64,000 bases of DNA from Hyphomicrobiales bacterium (lineage in GTDB: Bacteria; Pseudomonadota; Alphaproteobacteria; Rhizobiales; JAJFHB01): the NCBI GenBank assembly GCA_021775755.1, contig JAJFHE010000054.1, forward strand, positions 62,001 to 126,000. The letters run 5' to 3'. The notes under the pieces are model-generated. The model was not told the origin of the DNA. It was given only the letters and a program-made list of their open reading frames with translations, and did not search any database. Within the stretch, counting starts at the first letter, position 1, and each line of letters starts with the position of its first letter. A program made the position numbers and the translations under genes. This document shows positions 53,034 to 61,527 of the stretch, one piece after another.

Positions 53034-54092
53034 TCAGTTAGCCGATTTTACAGCATTCCACGCGTTGGTATACGCCTCGATGCGTTCGCCCAACGGCTCC
53101 CACAGCAACAAGGCATCAAGATAGTCCGGATCGTCCTGATGCAGGGCATCGAACTGGTCCTGCGTCATGCAGGCACGCGCGGCAACAGGGTTGGCCACCG
53201 AATACCCGGTAACGGCTGAAGTACCGCACTGGCCGGCCTCTGAAGACATCATGTTGATGAACTTATAGACACAATCGGTGTTGGGCGTGTCTTTCACGAT
53301 CTGCCACGAATCCATCCAGCCTTCAGCGTTCTCGCGCGGAATGAACTCGACGACTTCAATGCCCTGTTCGGCGATCAGGCTCGACTGGTATCCAGCCCAG
53401 GTATTGGAAATCCAGACCTCGCCGGCGACGTAGAGGTCGACAAGTTCGCCGGCCGTCGCCCAGTACTTGCGCACAAGCGGTTTTTGCCCGATGAGGCTGG
53501 CTTGCGCCTCGGCAATCTGAGCGTCCGTCAGATTATAGATGTCGGTGTGGCCAAGACGGCGCGCGGCGACATAGATAGCGCTCTTGTCATCCCACAGTGA
53601 GATACGCCCACTGAGGTTTTCGTCCCAAAGGTCGTCAAGTGAAGTGGGCGGCGTCTCGAACTTGTCGGCCCTGTACATGAAGGCAATCGCGCCCCACACG
53701 AAGGGTACACCGTAGACATCGCCACCGCTGTTAATGCCGCCGGCCGTCCGGAACTTCTCGTAAAGATTGTCCCATTCTGCAATCTTCGACGTATCGACCG
53801 TCTCAACGAAGCCTGCGTCGATCATGATGGACGTTGTGTCGATCGACGGTGAGATCAGATCGTATACGCCGCCGCCGGCGGCAAGTTTGGCGGCAAAATC
53901 ATCGTTCGAGCCAACATAAGTCGCCGATACGGTGCACCCGGATGCGGCCTCGAACGGCTCAATGTAACTGGCGTCCGCATAGCCTTCCCACGTTAGCAGA
54001 TTGACCTCTCCTGCCGCTAGTGCTGCAGAGACGGTGAAGTTTGCGGCAACGCTCGCCGCAACTGCGTATTTCAAGACTGTCTTGAATGACAT
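53034..54092 (-). CDS. potD: Polyamine-type substrate-binding protein (PotD)
   Basis: 352 aa from ATG 54092 (an upstream in-frame start at 54110 adds six residues). GGAGG lies ten bases before it. Signal peptide about 1-26 (KYAVAASVAANFTVSAALAAGE). Mature part begins VNLLTWEGYADASYIEPFEAASGCTVSATYVGSNDD, the PotD/PotF family opening. It binds polyamine or another cationic ligand in the periplasm and feeds PotBC; the ligand is not identifiable by eye. First gene of potDABC. Confidence 0.9.
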   Translation of the reverse strand: MSFKTVLKYAVAASVAANFTVSAALAAGEVNLLTWEGYADASYIEPFEAASGCTVSATYVGSNDDFAAKLAAGGGVYDLISPSIDTTSIMIDAGFVETVDTSKIAEWDNLYEKFRTAGGINSGGDVYGVPFVWGAIAFMYRADKFETPPTSLDDLWDENLSGRISLWDDKSAIYVAARRLGHTDIYNLTDAQIAEAQASLIGQKPLVRKYWATAGELVDLYVAGEVWISNTWAGYQSSLIAEQGIEVVEFIPRENAEGWMDSWQIVKDTPNTDCVYKFINMMSSEAGQCGTSAVTGYSVANPVAARACMTQDQFDALHQDDPDYLDALLLWEPLGERIEAYTNAWNAVKSAN

Positions 54093-54478
54093 TTTCTGAT
54101 TTCCTCCCATTGGGTGTTACATGATCAGTGCTTGTTAAGTCGTTCCCCGGCACATTCTCGCGCGACTTGGACGCAAACCGGACCAGCCAAGCCGTACCGA
54201 CACCTCACGGACGATTCCCACACCCCAGATTACGTGCCCAATCATCGCAGCCATTGTGGCGGCGATCCCGGTACGCATCCATGGTGGCTCTGGTCACCAT
54301 TATGCATCTGCAAGTGCGACATGAACCGTCTTTCGCAATCGTTTATAATATTCAACGCGTTACACTACTTTGATCTGCCCGTTTCTCAGGCAAACAATGT
54401 TGGTCTACGGGACAATGGAACGGCACATTTCGTATTTCCCTTCGCTTCCTTGCTCTCGTCGTCAATGTCTGGTCTGGG
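54093..54478. other. Gene-free stretch upstream of potD
   Basis: 386 bases between potD and the end of the sigma-54 activator. I see no gene and no clear -24/-12 promoter for potD. It ends in a tandem 17-bp duplication at the activator's stop codon. A TTTATAATATT box near 54342-54352 reads as AT-rich promoter-like sequence. Confidence 0.45.
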
Positions 54479-54495
54479 TCAATGTCTGGTCTGGG
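54462..54495. repeat. Tandem 17-bp duplication at the activator's 3' end
   Basis: TCAATGTCTGGTCTGGG occurs twice back to back (54462-54478, 54479-54495). The second unit contains the stop codon of the sigma-54 activator on the minus strand. The word AATGTCTGGT also appears in the repeat-rich stretch at 18-24 kb. Confidence 0.85.
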
Positions 54496-55903
54496 TTTTC
54501 CGGACGATTGTCCCAATATCCACACCAAGCGCCTCGGCGGCCTTACGCTTCGACCCCAAACGGGCGATCGCATCCTCGATAATTTGAAGCTCGTAGGCCC
54601 TGACCCGCTCCTTGAGCGCCGCATACTGACTGCCATCCTCCCGGGCTCGCTCCGCGTCTGGCCCCGCGGCATTCTCCAGCAAAACCGTGTCGGGCAAATG
54701 CTTGACGTCAGCTACACGCTCGGCACTTACGGAAAGATGCTGAATGATGTTGTGCAACTCGCGGATGTTCCCCGGGTATGCATAAGACAACAGCTTCTCA
54801 CGGCAGGTCGGGGAAATATCAAGACGTCCCAGCCGGCGTTGATTTATCAGTTGCAGAAAACGGTCCACCAGATGCCCGATCAATTGCGGTGTCCGCCGCA
54901 ACGGGCACACCTCAAGGGGAATTACGGCCAGCCTGTAATAAAGATCCTTCCGGAACCGACCCTCGTCCACCATGCGTGCGAGATCCCGATTGGTCGCCGA
55001 TATCACCTTTACACGCACGGCTTTCGGCTTTCCCGTGCCGATACGCTGCACGGTACCGTCTTCCAGAAACTTGAGCAGCTTGGCCTGAACGGTCAGCGGG
55101 ATTTCACCGATCTCGTCGAGAAACAACATGCCGCCGTCGGCCTCCTCGATCAGCCCCCTCTTGCCGCCTTGAAGGGCGCCGGTGAACGAACCGCGCTCGT
55201 AACCGAAAACTTCGCTTTCAAACAGGCTCTCCGGGATTGCGCCGCAGTTCACATGTACAAACGGCGCGGTCTTCTCGTTCAGGAAATGACTGAGGTAGCG
55301 TGCAACTTCCGTCTTGCCGACACCGGACTCACCGAGCAGCAACACCCGCGCGCCTTGTGATATGGCGCGCTCGCCCTTCGACAACACATTGTCGAGTTCT
55401 GTGGAAAGCGCGCGCTGCCGGGCGAAGTCGGGCCTCAACCCTCGGTCATTCAAAAAGCGGAACGTGTTCTCGGAATGGCCTGACGTGGCTTTGCGGCGGA
55501 TGTGGTCAAAGACTTCAAGATCGCGTTGAGAAATGAGAATACTGTGGTTTCGCCCGTCCCGGCCCCGCACTGTCCTGAGCGATGTCAGGAACGGCCTTCC
55601 ATTAGAATTTTGCGAGAAGATTTCAGCTTTCTTGCCGACTTCGACCGCCTCTGAAATTGCAGTCCAGTCGATCGAACTTTGCCGAACGATTTCGCTCAGG
55701 TGCATTCCGGTCACCGCTTGCCCGTCAAGCCCGTTCATACTGGCGGCCGCACGATTGACAAACTCCACCTCCAGGGCGTCTGAAATGAGGATCACCCCAT
55801 CCGACAGCGCATCGAAGGCTGCAAAACTCCAATCGCCCGTTGCCGCGTCGCGTTCGGATTGGACCTTGGGTTGTGCTTCGTCGCGCGGTGCCTTGAAACT
55901 CAT
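54479..55903 (-). CDS. Sigma-54-dependent activator with PAS domain
   Basis: 474 aa; ATGA overlap with the upstream PAS protein sets the start. PAS domain about 25-135. AAA+ domain: Walker A GESGVGKT (191-198), sigma-54 loop GSFTGA (238-243, the usual GAFTGA has Ala), Walker B LFLDE (259-264), then an arginine-finger region. C-terminal Fis-type HTH: LQIIEDAIARLGSKRKAAEALGVDIGTIVRK. The short hydrophobic end after the HTH is shaped by the tandem repeat. It is the last gene of a five-gene operon whose first gene has a canonical -24/-12 promoter, so it probably activates its own operon. Confidence 0.93.
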   Translation of the reverse strand: MSFKAPRDEAQPKVQSERDAATGDWSFAAFDALSDGVILISDALEVEFVNRAAASMNGLDGQAVTGMHLSEIVRQSSIDWTAISEAVEVGKKAEIFSQNSNGRPFLTSLRTVRGRDGRNHSILISQRDLEVFDHIRRKATSGHSENTFRFLNDRGLRPDFARQRALSTELDNVLSKGERAISQGARVLLLGESGVGKTEVARYLSHFLNEKTAPFVHVNCGAIPESLFESEVFGYERGSFTGALQGGKRGLIEEADGGMLFLDEIGEIPLTVQAKLLKFLEDGTVQRIGTGKPKAVRVKVISATNRDLARMVDEGRFRKDLYYRLAVIPLEVCPLRRTPQLIGHLVDRFLQLINQRRLGRLDISPTCREKLLSYAYPGNIRELHNIIQHLSVSAERVADVKHLPDTVLLENAAGPDAERAREDGSQYAALKERVRAYELQIIEDAIARLGSKRKAAEALGVDIGTIVRKTQTRH

Positions 55904-57120
55904 TGCACCGCCTTCCCGCGCCGCCGCACAGCAGGCGTCTCCGCGGCGTCCGTCCGGCATATGATTACCGCGCGCCCACGCGCCTCGCCTTCATCGAGAG
56001 ATGCCAGGCTGAGCTCGCAGGCAAGAGCGCTTCCGTTTCGGCAGTCGATGTGCGCCTGCACGCGGGGGCTCTGCCGGCTCGCTCCTGCCGGGGGCAGTTC
56101 TGCGAGCGCGTCGAGATCGAATTTGACGAGATCGGTGACCGGGCTTCCAAGCAACTGATCGACTGCCCAGCCAAAACGCCATTCGACGGCCGGGTTGGCA
56201 CCGATGATGCGGCCTTCGTCGTTGATGACGACTACCGGGTCGGGCATTGCAGTGAGGACTTCAAGCGCATCGCCCGCCTGATCGAGAAGCTCGCGTTCGC
56301 GCAGCTTCTGCCGGCTGACGTCGCGCACCGTTCCCCACATGAGATGCAGTTGACCATTGTGGAGCTTCGCCCGGACTTCGTTCTCCACCTGGACCGGAGC
56401 GCCGTCGTACCTCTGGTCGAGAGAGGGCGCGCCGTCGAGCTGAAAATTGCTGTCGATGAGTTCCTGAACGAACACCTCGTTTTCGTCATTGCGCGGAAAC
56501 ACGTCGCGCACATCCTGCTCGTTGAAATCAAGCTCGGAGGACAACCGGTAAAGTTGCGCCATGGCATCGTTGCAGTACCGCCAATAACACTCGTTCTCGA
56601 ACACTTGCCGGATGATTTCACGGTCGGGCGCGGTCAGATCGACCGGCTCGACGAACTCGATACACCATGCGGCATCGCGCGCGGTTTCCACGATGCCGAA
56701 GAGAACTTCATTCTCGCGTTCAACCCGATGCAGACGCTCCGTCAGCTTATCCTTCCGGAACTTTGCGATCCTCGCACAAAGTCCATGCCTGTTGTCATGG
56801 TAGAAACCGATGTTCGCCGTGACGTCGATCAGGCTTCTGTCTTTCCGGCGCAGTGTGAGGTGCTGAACATCAACGTATTCGCCTGCCCCGATGTCGGCAA
56901 AGAGCGCGTCCAGCGCAGTGCAGCTGTCCGGCGAATAGATGAGCCCGACGCTCGCCCCGGTTAGCACGCCAGGCGCAAATCCGAGTGTACGTTCCTGTGT
57001 CGCATTGGCATAAAGAACGCGGCCCTCGGCGGAGACGACATCGAGATAGACCGGTGCATCGGCAAGAACCGAGGCGGCGTCGAATTCAACGCCGGAGCCC
57101 GTCTCGGGTTTCGTCTTCAT
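55900..57120 (-). CDS. Multi-PAS sensor protein
   Basis: 406 aa. Three PAS-like regions: about 15-120 (VLYANATQERTLGFAPGVLTGASVGLIYSPDS), about 150-275 (WRYCNDAMAQLYRLSSEL) and about 280-390 (ALEVLTAMPDPVVVINDEGRIIGANPAVEWRFGW). No kinase, GGDEF or EAL domain. It overlaps the start of the sigma-54 activator by four bases, so it is likely its signal partner, passing ligand or redox information by protein contact. Cytosolic. It follows PhyH by 13 bases. Confidence 0.85.
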   Translation of the reverse strand: MKTKPETGSGVEFDAASVLADAPVYLDVVSAEGRVLYANATQERTLGFAPGVLTGASVGLIYSPDSCTALDALFADIGAGEYVDVQHLTLRRKDRSLIDVTANIGFYHDNRHGLCARIAKFRKDKLTERLHRVERENEVLFGIVETARDAAWCIEFVEPVDLTAPDREIIRQVFENECYWRYCNDAMAQLYRLSSELDFNEQDVRDVFPRNDENEVFVQELIDSNFQLDGAPSLDQRYDGAPVQVENEVRAKLHNGQLHLMWGTVRDVSRQKLRERELLDQAGDALEVLTAMPDPVVVINDEGRIIGANPAVEWRFGWAVDQLLGSPVTDLVKFDLDALAELPPAGASRQSPRVQAHIDCRNGSALACELSLASLDEGEARGRAVIICRTDAAETPAVRRRGKAVQ

Positions 57121-57133
57121 CGTTCCACCCGCC

Positions 57134-57994
57134 TCATGCCGCCTGGCAGTAGCTATCGATGCCCGGCGTGCGGTAACCGTCGGCGCGGTAGATCACGGGA
57201 AAGAAATTCTCGTCGATCTCGTTATCGGCAATATGTCTGTATCGGCTGTACACCGGGCCGGTACCGGTGCCGAAGCCTTGCGGATTGTAGCGAGCCTCGC
57301 TCGACATGGCGTGCAAAACGAGCGAGCGCCTGGGTACCGTGCCGCTATTCGGCCCCGAGCCGTGCCATATCCAGCCGTGATGAATGGAGCCGGCGCCCTT
57401 TTCAACTGCGACATAGGCAATGTCGGCCTCTACTCCCTCGCGCTCCGCCGCCCGCAGCATCGGGGCCCTGTAGTCCTTCGGCCCGTGGAATTCTCCATCC
57501 GGCTCGCCGTGATGCCATTTGTGAGAGCCGCGCACCAGTTCCATGGCGCCAGCCTCGGCACTCGTGTCGTCGAGCGCCATCCACAGGCTGCACAACGTAC
57601 CCGGATCGAACCAATGCAAGTAGGCATTGTCCTGGTGCATGCCGAGCGAACGCGCGCCAACCGGCTTCCAAAGCACGTTGTCGATCATCACGCGCGTTCC
57701 GGGCCAATCCATCAGTTGTGCGATGGCGCGGCCGAAGTCTTCGCGCAGCACGACGCCCGCCACGGTGCGGTCCGCTTTCCAGCCGTTGCAGATCTGCCGT
57801 GTCAGACTTGGATCGCCGGTGCCTTCCTGCCAGTTAACCTCGTCCGGCAGCACTCCGGTTTCGAACTCGCCCCGGAACATGGCGTCATAGCGTGCGCGGA
57901 GCTTCCCGATCGTCGCATCATCGAGAAACTTCTCGAGGATCAGCAGTCCGTCACGCCTGAATGTTTCGGTTTGAGTTTTCGACAAGCTAAGCAT
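57134..57994 (-). CDS. PhyH family oxygenase within the ligase operon
   Basis: 286 aa. Fe(II)/2-oxoglutarate oxygenase: His120-x-Asp122 (GMHQDN) and the distal histidine in IWHGSGPN (about 211), with arginines in PRRSLVLHAM for 2-oxoglutarate. It lacks the extension of the protein at 20761. It lies 13 bases upstream of the PAS gene and 26 bases downstream of the first GS-like ligase gene. It should hydroxylate a substrate handled by these ligases, for example an alkylated amine or amino acid. Confidence 0.9.
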   Translation of the reverse strand: MLSLSKTQTETFRRDGLLILEKFLDDATIGKLRARYDAMFRGEFETGVLPDEVNWQEGTGDPSLTRQICNGWKADRTVAGVVLREDFGRAIAQLMDWPGTRVMIDNVLWKPVGARSLGMHQDNAYLHWFDPGTLCSLWMALDDTSAEAGAMELVRGSHKWHHGEPDGEFHGPKDYRAPMLRAAEREGVEADIAYVAVEKGAGSIHHGWIWHGSGPNSGTVPRRSLVLHAMSSEARYNPQGFGTGTGPVYSRYRHIADNEIDENFFPVIYRADGYRTPGIDSYCQAA

Positions 57995-58020
57995 CGCGTG
58001 TCCTCACAATCACCAGATGA

Positions 58021-59487
58021 TCACGGCAGGCAATCAAGGTACATCTTCACGTCCCAGTCAGACGTTTCCCAAATGAATTTCTCCCACTCGTCGCGCTTGT
58101 ACCAGTCGTAGATCGTGTAGAGATTTCCAGGCAACGCGGAGCGCACCACATCGTCGCCTTTCAATGCATCGAGCGCATCGCGCAGCGTGTTGGGAATGCG
58201 GTTGACTTCTTCACCGGCCATCATCAGTTCGGCGATATTCTGTTCCTGCGGATCGCCTGGATCGATCTTGTTCCTGATGCCGTCGTCGAAACATTTATAG
58301 AGCGCCGCCTGCATGAGATACGGATTGACCATGGAGTCCACGGCACGGAACTCGAAACGATCCGGGCTCGATACGCGCACGGCACAGGAGCGGTTCTGCA
58401 GGCCCCAACTCGCGCCGACCGGCGCCCACATGCCGAGATCGTTGAGCCGGCGGTAAGAATTCACCGTGGACGAGCCAATGGCTGTGAGGGCGTTCAGATG
58501 CGTCAGCATCCCGCCAAGTGCATAGCGCCCCACATCGGCGGGCAGCCAGAGTTCCTTGGGGTTGCGAAATTCGTTCGTCCCGCCGCTCGTATACTCGAAC
58601 ACCTCGTCCATGCCCGGCAGCGGCCCCTTGACCAGATCCTGGACGTTGGCCTCGCCGCCGGACCACATGGAGATATTGTGATGGCAGCCATTCGCCGGCA
58701 TGCCCATATAGGGTTTCGACATAAACACGGCGATGAGGCCGAATTCGCGCGCCACCTGCGCGCAAATTTGGCGATAAGTTGTCAGCCGGTCTGACGTTCG
58801 CAGCGCCTCGTCATACGTATAATTGAGCTCCACCTGCCCCGGTGCGTCCTCGTGGTCGCCCTGAATAATATCGATGCCCATGGCCACCGAATAGTCATAG
58901 ACACGCAGCCAAACGTCTGAGAGCTGCTCGAACTGGTCGATGTGGTAGGCGTAGGGTTTGGTGGTACCGGTGTAAGGCTCGTTGCCTTCTCCGGGCTTCA
59001 ACCACAGCATCTCCGGCTCACAGCCGACACGCATATGCATGCCGTTGTGATCTTCGCGAAACTGCTGATCGATACGGCGCAGATTGCCGCGCGAATCTGA
59101 ATCGAGATACTCCTCCGCATGTTCCGGGTCCTCGCGGCTCCAGAATACGGTGCAGAATACGCGCGCCATGCGCTTGTTCCAGGGGAGCTGGCAGAATGTC
59201 TCGGGATCGGGAAGCGCCAGAAGTTCCGACGCATTGGGCGGGAAGCCGATCAGGTTGCCGTGACGGTCGGCAAACACATTGGCGACGCCGCCGAGCCAGG
59301 TTTGCAGTCCGTCCTCGGCCATGGTCTCCCAGTGGCGCGCTGGTACGGCCTTGCCCATGATGCGACCGGTAATTGAGATGTACTGATAGTATAGGTAGTC
59401 GACACCCAGCTCATCGATTTTGGCGCGCACTTTGCGCACCATTTCATCGCGGCCGGGCGCTGACAGATATTTCTCAAGATCGCTCAC
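58021..59487 (-). CDS. Glutamine synthetase-like ligase (first)
   Basis: 488 aa from GTG 59487, preceded by GGGGAATTATC. GS fold: an N-terminal beta-grasp domain with DGLQTWLGGVANVFADRHGNLIGFPPN, then the catalytic parts GCEPEMLWL, VEL/N block with GIDIIQGDHEDAPGQVELNYTYDEAL, CHHNISMW (the HxxxS/W histidine region), AIGSSTVNSYRRLNDLGMWAPVGASWGLQNRSCAVRV and RFEFRAVDSMVNPYLMQAALY. It is clearly not GlnA. Relatives make gamma-glutamyl-polyamines, gamma-glutamyl-methylamide and similar conjugates. Same operon as a second paralogue and PhyH. Confidence 0.9.
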   Translation of the reverse strand: MSDLEKYLSAPGRDEMVRKVRAKIDELGVDYLYYQYISITGRIMGKAVPARHWETMAEDGLQTWLGGVANVFADRHGNLIGFPPNASELLALPDPETFCQLPWNKRMARVFCTVFWSREDPEHAEEYLDSDSRGNLRRIDQQFREDHNGMHMRVGCEPEMLWLKPGEGNEPYTGTTKPYAYHIDQFEQLSDVWLRVYDYSVAMGIDIIQGDHEDAPGQVELNYTYDEALRTSDRLTTYRQICAQVAREFGLIAVFMSKPYMGMPANGCHHNISMWSGGEANVQDLVKGPLPGMDEVFEYTSGGTNEFRNPKELWLPADVGRYALGGMLTHLNALTAIGSSTVNSYRRLNDLGMWAPVGASWGLQNRSCAVRVSSPDRFEFRAVDSMVNPYLMQAALYKCFDDGIRNKIDPGDPQEQNIAELMMAGEEVNRIPNTLRDALDALKGDDVVRSALPGNLYTIYDWYKRDEWEKFIWETSDWDVKMYLDCLP

Positions 59488-59520
59488 GATAATTCCCCTG
59501 TACCCAAGATTTCCAAAGCC

Positions 59521-60876
59521 TCACGGAATTTCAAGATATCGGCCGCGCTCTTCGGCACTGACCTGTTTTCTCAAAACCTGCTCCTCGTGGCGCCGTGTCG
59601 CCACGAAATAGTCGATGAACTCCGCGCCCAGCAGGTCGCGCGCCAGGGTGCTTGCATCAAGCCGCTCGGCTGCCTCATGAAGATCGTGTGGCAGCGCATC
59701 GCCCTCTGACGCTTCGTCCGGTCCGCCCCCCTCCATCGGCGGCGGCAGTTCTGCTCCGGTCTCGATGCCCCACAGACCCGCCGCAATCAGAAACGCCAGC
59801 GTCAGATGAGGGTTCGTATCGGCAGCCGACAGCCGGTACTCAAGCCGGCAGGCAGACTCTGGCGCGGGAACTACGCGCACCGCGGCCGAGTAATTCTGGA
59901 TCGCCCAGCTTGCCGAGCGCGGCGCCCAGTTTCCAGGCGTCAGGCGGCGGTAGGCGTTGACGCTTTGCGCACTCAACGCCAGCATGTCACCGGTGAGGTG
60001 AACGATGCCGGCCGTAAACTGACGCAACACCGTGCTCATGCCATCATCGGCGCCCGCGTCATGAAAAACGTTGCGGCCGGTGTTCACGTCTTCAAGCGAC
60101 AGATGCACGTGGCCCGACAGCCCTGGAAAATCGGCGCCGAGTTGCGCCATGAATGATGCCGTGAGGTCATTGCGGCGGAAGAACGCCTTGGTAAAGAGCC
60201 TGAAGAATGCCGCATCGTCCGCGGCCGCAACGCCGCCGGCTGTGCCGAGCGTCGCCTCAAAACACCCCGGCCCCAATTCCATGCCGAGCCCGTAAAGCGG
60301 TACGGCGCCGGCGCTCAACGTTTCATCGAGAGCGGCGATAAGATCGCCGTGAACCGCAGCACTCAAACCCGACCAGCACCGGTTATCGGGAGCAAAGAGG
60401 TCGGGATTGGCAAAGTTCTTCTCCCGCAACGTTTCCGCTGTTTCGTTGAGCACTATGAACTCAAACTCCAAGGCTGCCTTGACGCCATAGCCGAGCGCAC
60501 CGGCTTGCTCTTCGAGGTTCTCCAGGATCGCACGCGGCGAAAGCGGGCGCGAAGGTCCAGCATAGTCAGCAACGAGCAGGACCGCGTTGTCTTCAAACGG
60601 ATGCGGGCGAAGACTTGCCGCATCAATGGCAATCGGCTCGCCAATATAAGGCCCGGCCCGCGTTACGCTTTCCGAAGCATCCCACTTGTGCAGGACATTT
60701 ACGAAGGTCGGCCCGTTACGCAAGAATTGTTCAAACCGCGCCAGCGTAAAGCGCCGCTCGCGGAATACGCCCTCAAGGTCGAATATCCCAACGTGAACGG
60801 CTTCCGCCCCGCGCTCGCGCAGCACGGACATAAGCTCTGCATCCACCGAATGCTGTGTAGCTGGACCCTCAGCCAA
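59521..60876 (-). CDS. Glutamine synthetase-like ligase (second)
   Basis: 451 aa from TTG 60876, preceded by GGGGAG. GS fold with LEFEFIVLN (metal-binding acids), GMELGPGCFEATLG, GLSGHVHLSLED, LSAQSVNAYRRLTPGNWAPRSASWAIQNYSAAVRV and RLEYRLSAADTNPHLTLAFLIAAGL. It shares the organisation of the first ligase but is clearly diverged and shorter. First gene of the operon; a canonical sigma-54 promoter sits 56-70 bases upstream. Substrate likely an amine or amino acid that is gamma-glutamylated. Confidence 0.9.
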   Translation of the reverse strand: MAEGPATQHSVDAELMSVLRERGAEAVHVGIFDLEGVFRERRFTLARFEQFLRNGPTFVNVLHKWDASESVTRAGPYIGEPIAIDAASLRPHPFEDNAVLLVADYAGPSRPLSPRAILENLEEQAGALGYGVKAALEFEFIVLNETAETLREKNFANPDLFAPDNRCWSGLSAAVHGDLIAALDETLSAGAVPLYGLGMELGPGCFEATLGTAGGVAAADDAAFFRLFTKAFFRRNDLTASFMAQLGADFPGLSGHVHLSLEDVNTGRNVFHDAGADDGMSTVLRQFTAGIVHLTGDMLALSAQSVNAYRRLTPGNWAPRSASWAIQNYSAAVRVVPAPESACRLEYRLSAADTNPHLTLAFLIAAGLWGIETGAELPPPMEGGGPDEASEGDALPHDLHEAAERLDASTLARDLLGAEFIDYFVATRRHEEQVLRKQVSAEERGRYLEIP

Positions 60877-60931
60877 CCCGCCGTCTCCCCAATTGCCCGA
60901 TTTGGTTCGGGCCAGTTATTGCCCACTACCC

Positions 60932-60946
60932 GCAATATGCGTGCCA
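60932..60946 (-). promoter_or_regulatory. Sigma-54 (-24/-12) promoter for the ligase operon
   Basis: On the minus strand TGGCACGCATATTGC: GG and GC are separated by exactly ten bases and the whole 15-mer fits the consensus TGGCACG-N4-TTGC. The start codon of the second ligase is about 56 bases downstream of the -12 element. Confidence 0.85.
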
Positions 60947-61129
60947 CACTCGGTTCGCAGGCGATCTTTCTCGTGTTTTCAATCGGTTAGGTCAAAAACA
61001 CTTTCGGATCGCCGTACCGGTCGCAAGCCACATTATACAGTTTGATGAATTCTTGCATCACAACGCTGATTTTTTGCAGCAGTCATGTCTATCGGCAATT
61101 TGGGACTAGGTGTCGGGGAACACCCAATA

Positions 61130-61143
61130 TTGATCCAGATCAA
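61130..61143. promoter_or_regulatory. FNR/Anr-type box upstream of the respiratory module
   Basis: TTGATCCAGATCAA, a perfect TTGAT-N4-ATCAA site. It lies 58 bases upstream of the first small membrane gene, at an activating distance, indicating control by an oxygen-sensing FNR/FnrL-type regulator. Confidence 0.85.
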
Positions 61144-61201
61144 AGATTAGGCACGGTGAATCGACCAACAATTGCATTCGCTGTCGTGTGGGGAGTCTGC
61201 G

Positions 61202-61366
61202 TTGAATCGCGGTCAGGCAGACTTTGGGGAGAGGGTTCACACAATCAAAAATCCAACAGGAAATTTGCTGTTCGGTCCCATCATCTTTGGCGTTACGGCT
61301 GCCGCCACCATTGTGTTTTTCTGGTGGCTTCTCATCTACGACCACGGCGTCGCATCGGTGCATTGA
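61202..61366 (+). CDS. 54-aa single-span membrane protein
   Basis: Start TTG 61202 is chosen because GGGGAG stands six bases before it; the frame has no better start. The product has a ~20-residue polar N-terminus (NRGQADFGERVHTIKN) and one membrane helix (LLFGPIIFGVTAAATIVFFWWLLIYDHG). Comparable in size to the accessory subunits of terminal oxidases such as CydX or CcoQ, but I see no match to their sequence. It is the first gene after the FNR box and 14 bases before the next small gene. Confidence 0.7.
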   Translation: MNRGQADFGERVHTIKNPTGNLLFGPIIFGVTAAATIVFFWWLLIYDHGVASVH

Positions 61367-61380
61367 CTAAGGGCTCGCGC

Positions 61381-61521
61381 ATGCAGATCAACTTGAAACA
61401 ATCCGCTGCCGCCAGTATCGGTTTTTTCGTTGTCTGGGCGATCTATTTCTACTCTATCGATTGGCTCTTGATGAGCAGTCAGGGACTGCCTGTCGGCCCC
61501 GATTTGATGCCTGCCATGTGA
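61381..61521 (+). CDS. 46-aa single-span membrane protein
   Basis: ATG 61381. The product starts MQINLKQSAAAS, continues with one membrane helix (IGFFVVWAIYFYSIDWLLM) and ends QGLPVGPDLMPAM. It lies between the first small gene and the CydA-like gene (6 bases before the latter's first start). An accessory or assembly role for the oxidase-like protein is a plausible inference from position only. Confidence 0.65.
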   Translation: MQINLKQSAAASIGFFVVWAIYFYSIDWLLMSSQGLPVGPDLMPAM

Positions 61522-61527
61522 TTTCAG

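Larger units (their letters stand above)
60877..61201. other. Divergent control region: sigma-54 promoter and FNR box
   Basis: 325 bases between two divergent transcription units. It contains a -24/-12 element for the ligase operon and an FNR-type box for the respiratory genes, about 190 bases apart. No gene is seen; the 159-codon plus frame starting at 61042 only becomes protein-like in its last 46 codons, which are annotated separately. Confidence 0.7.
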
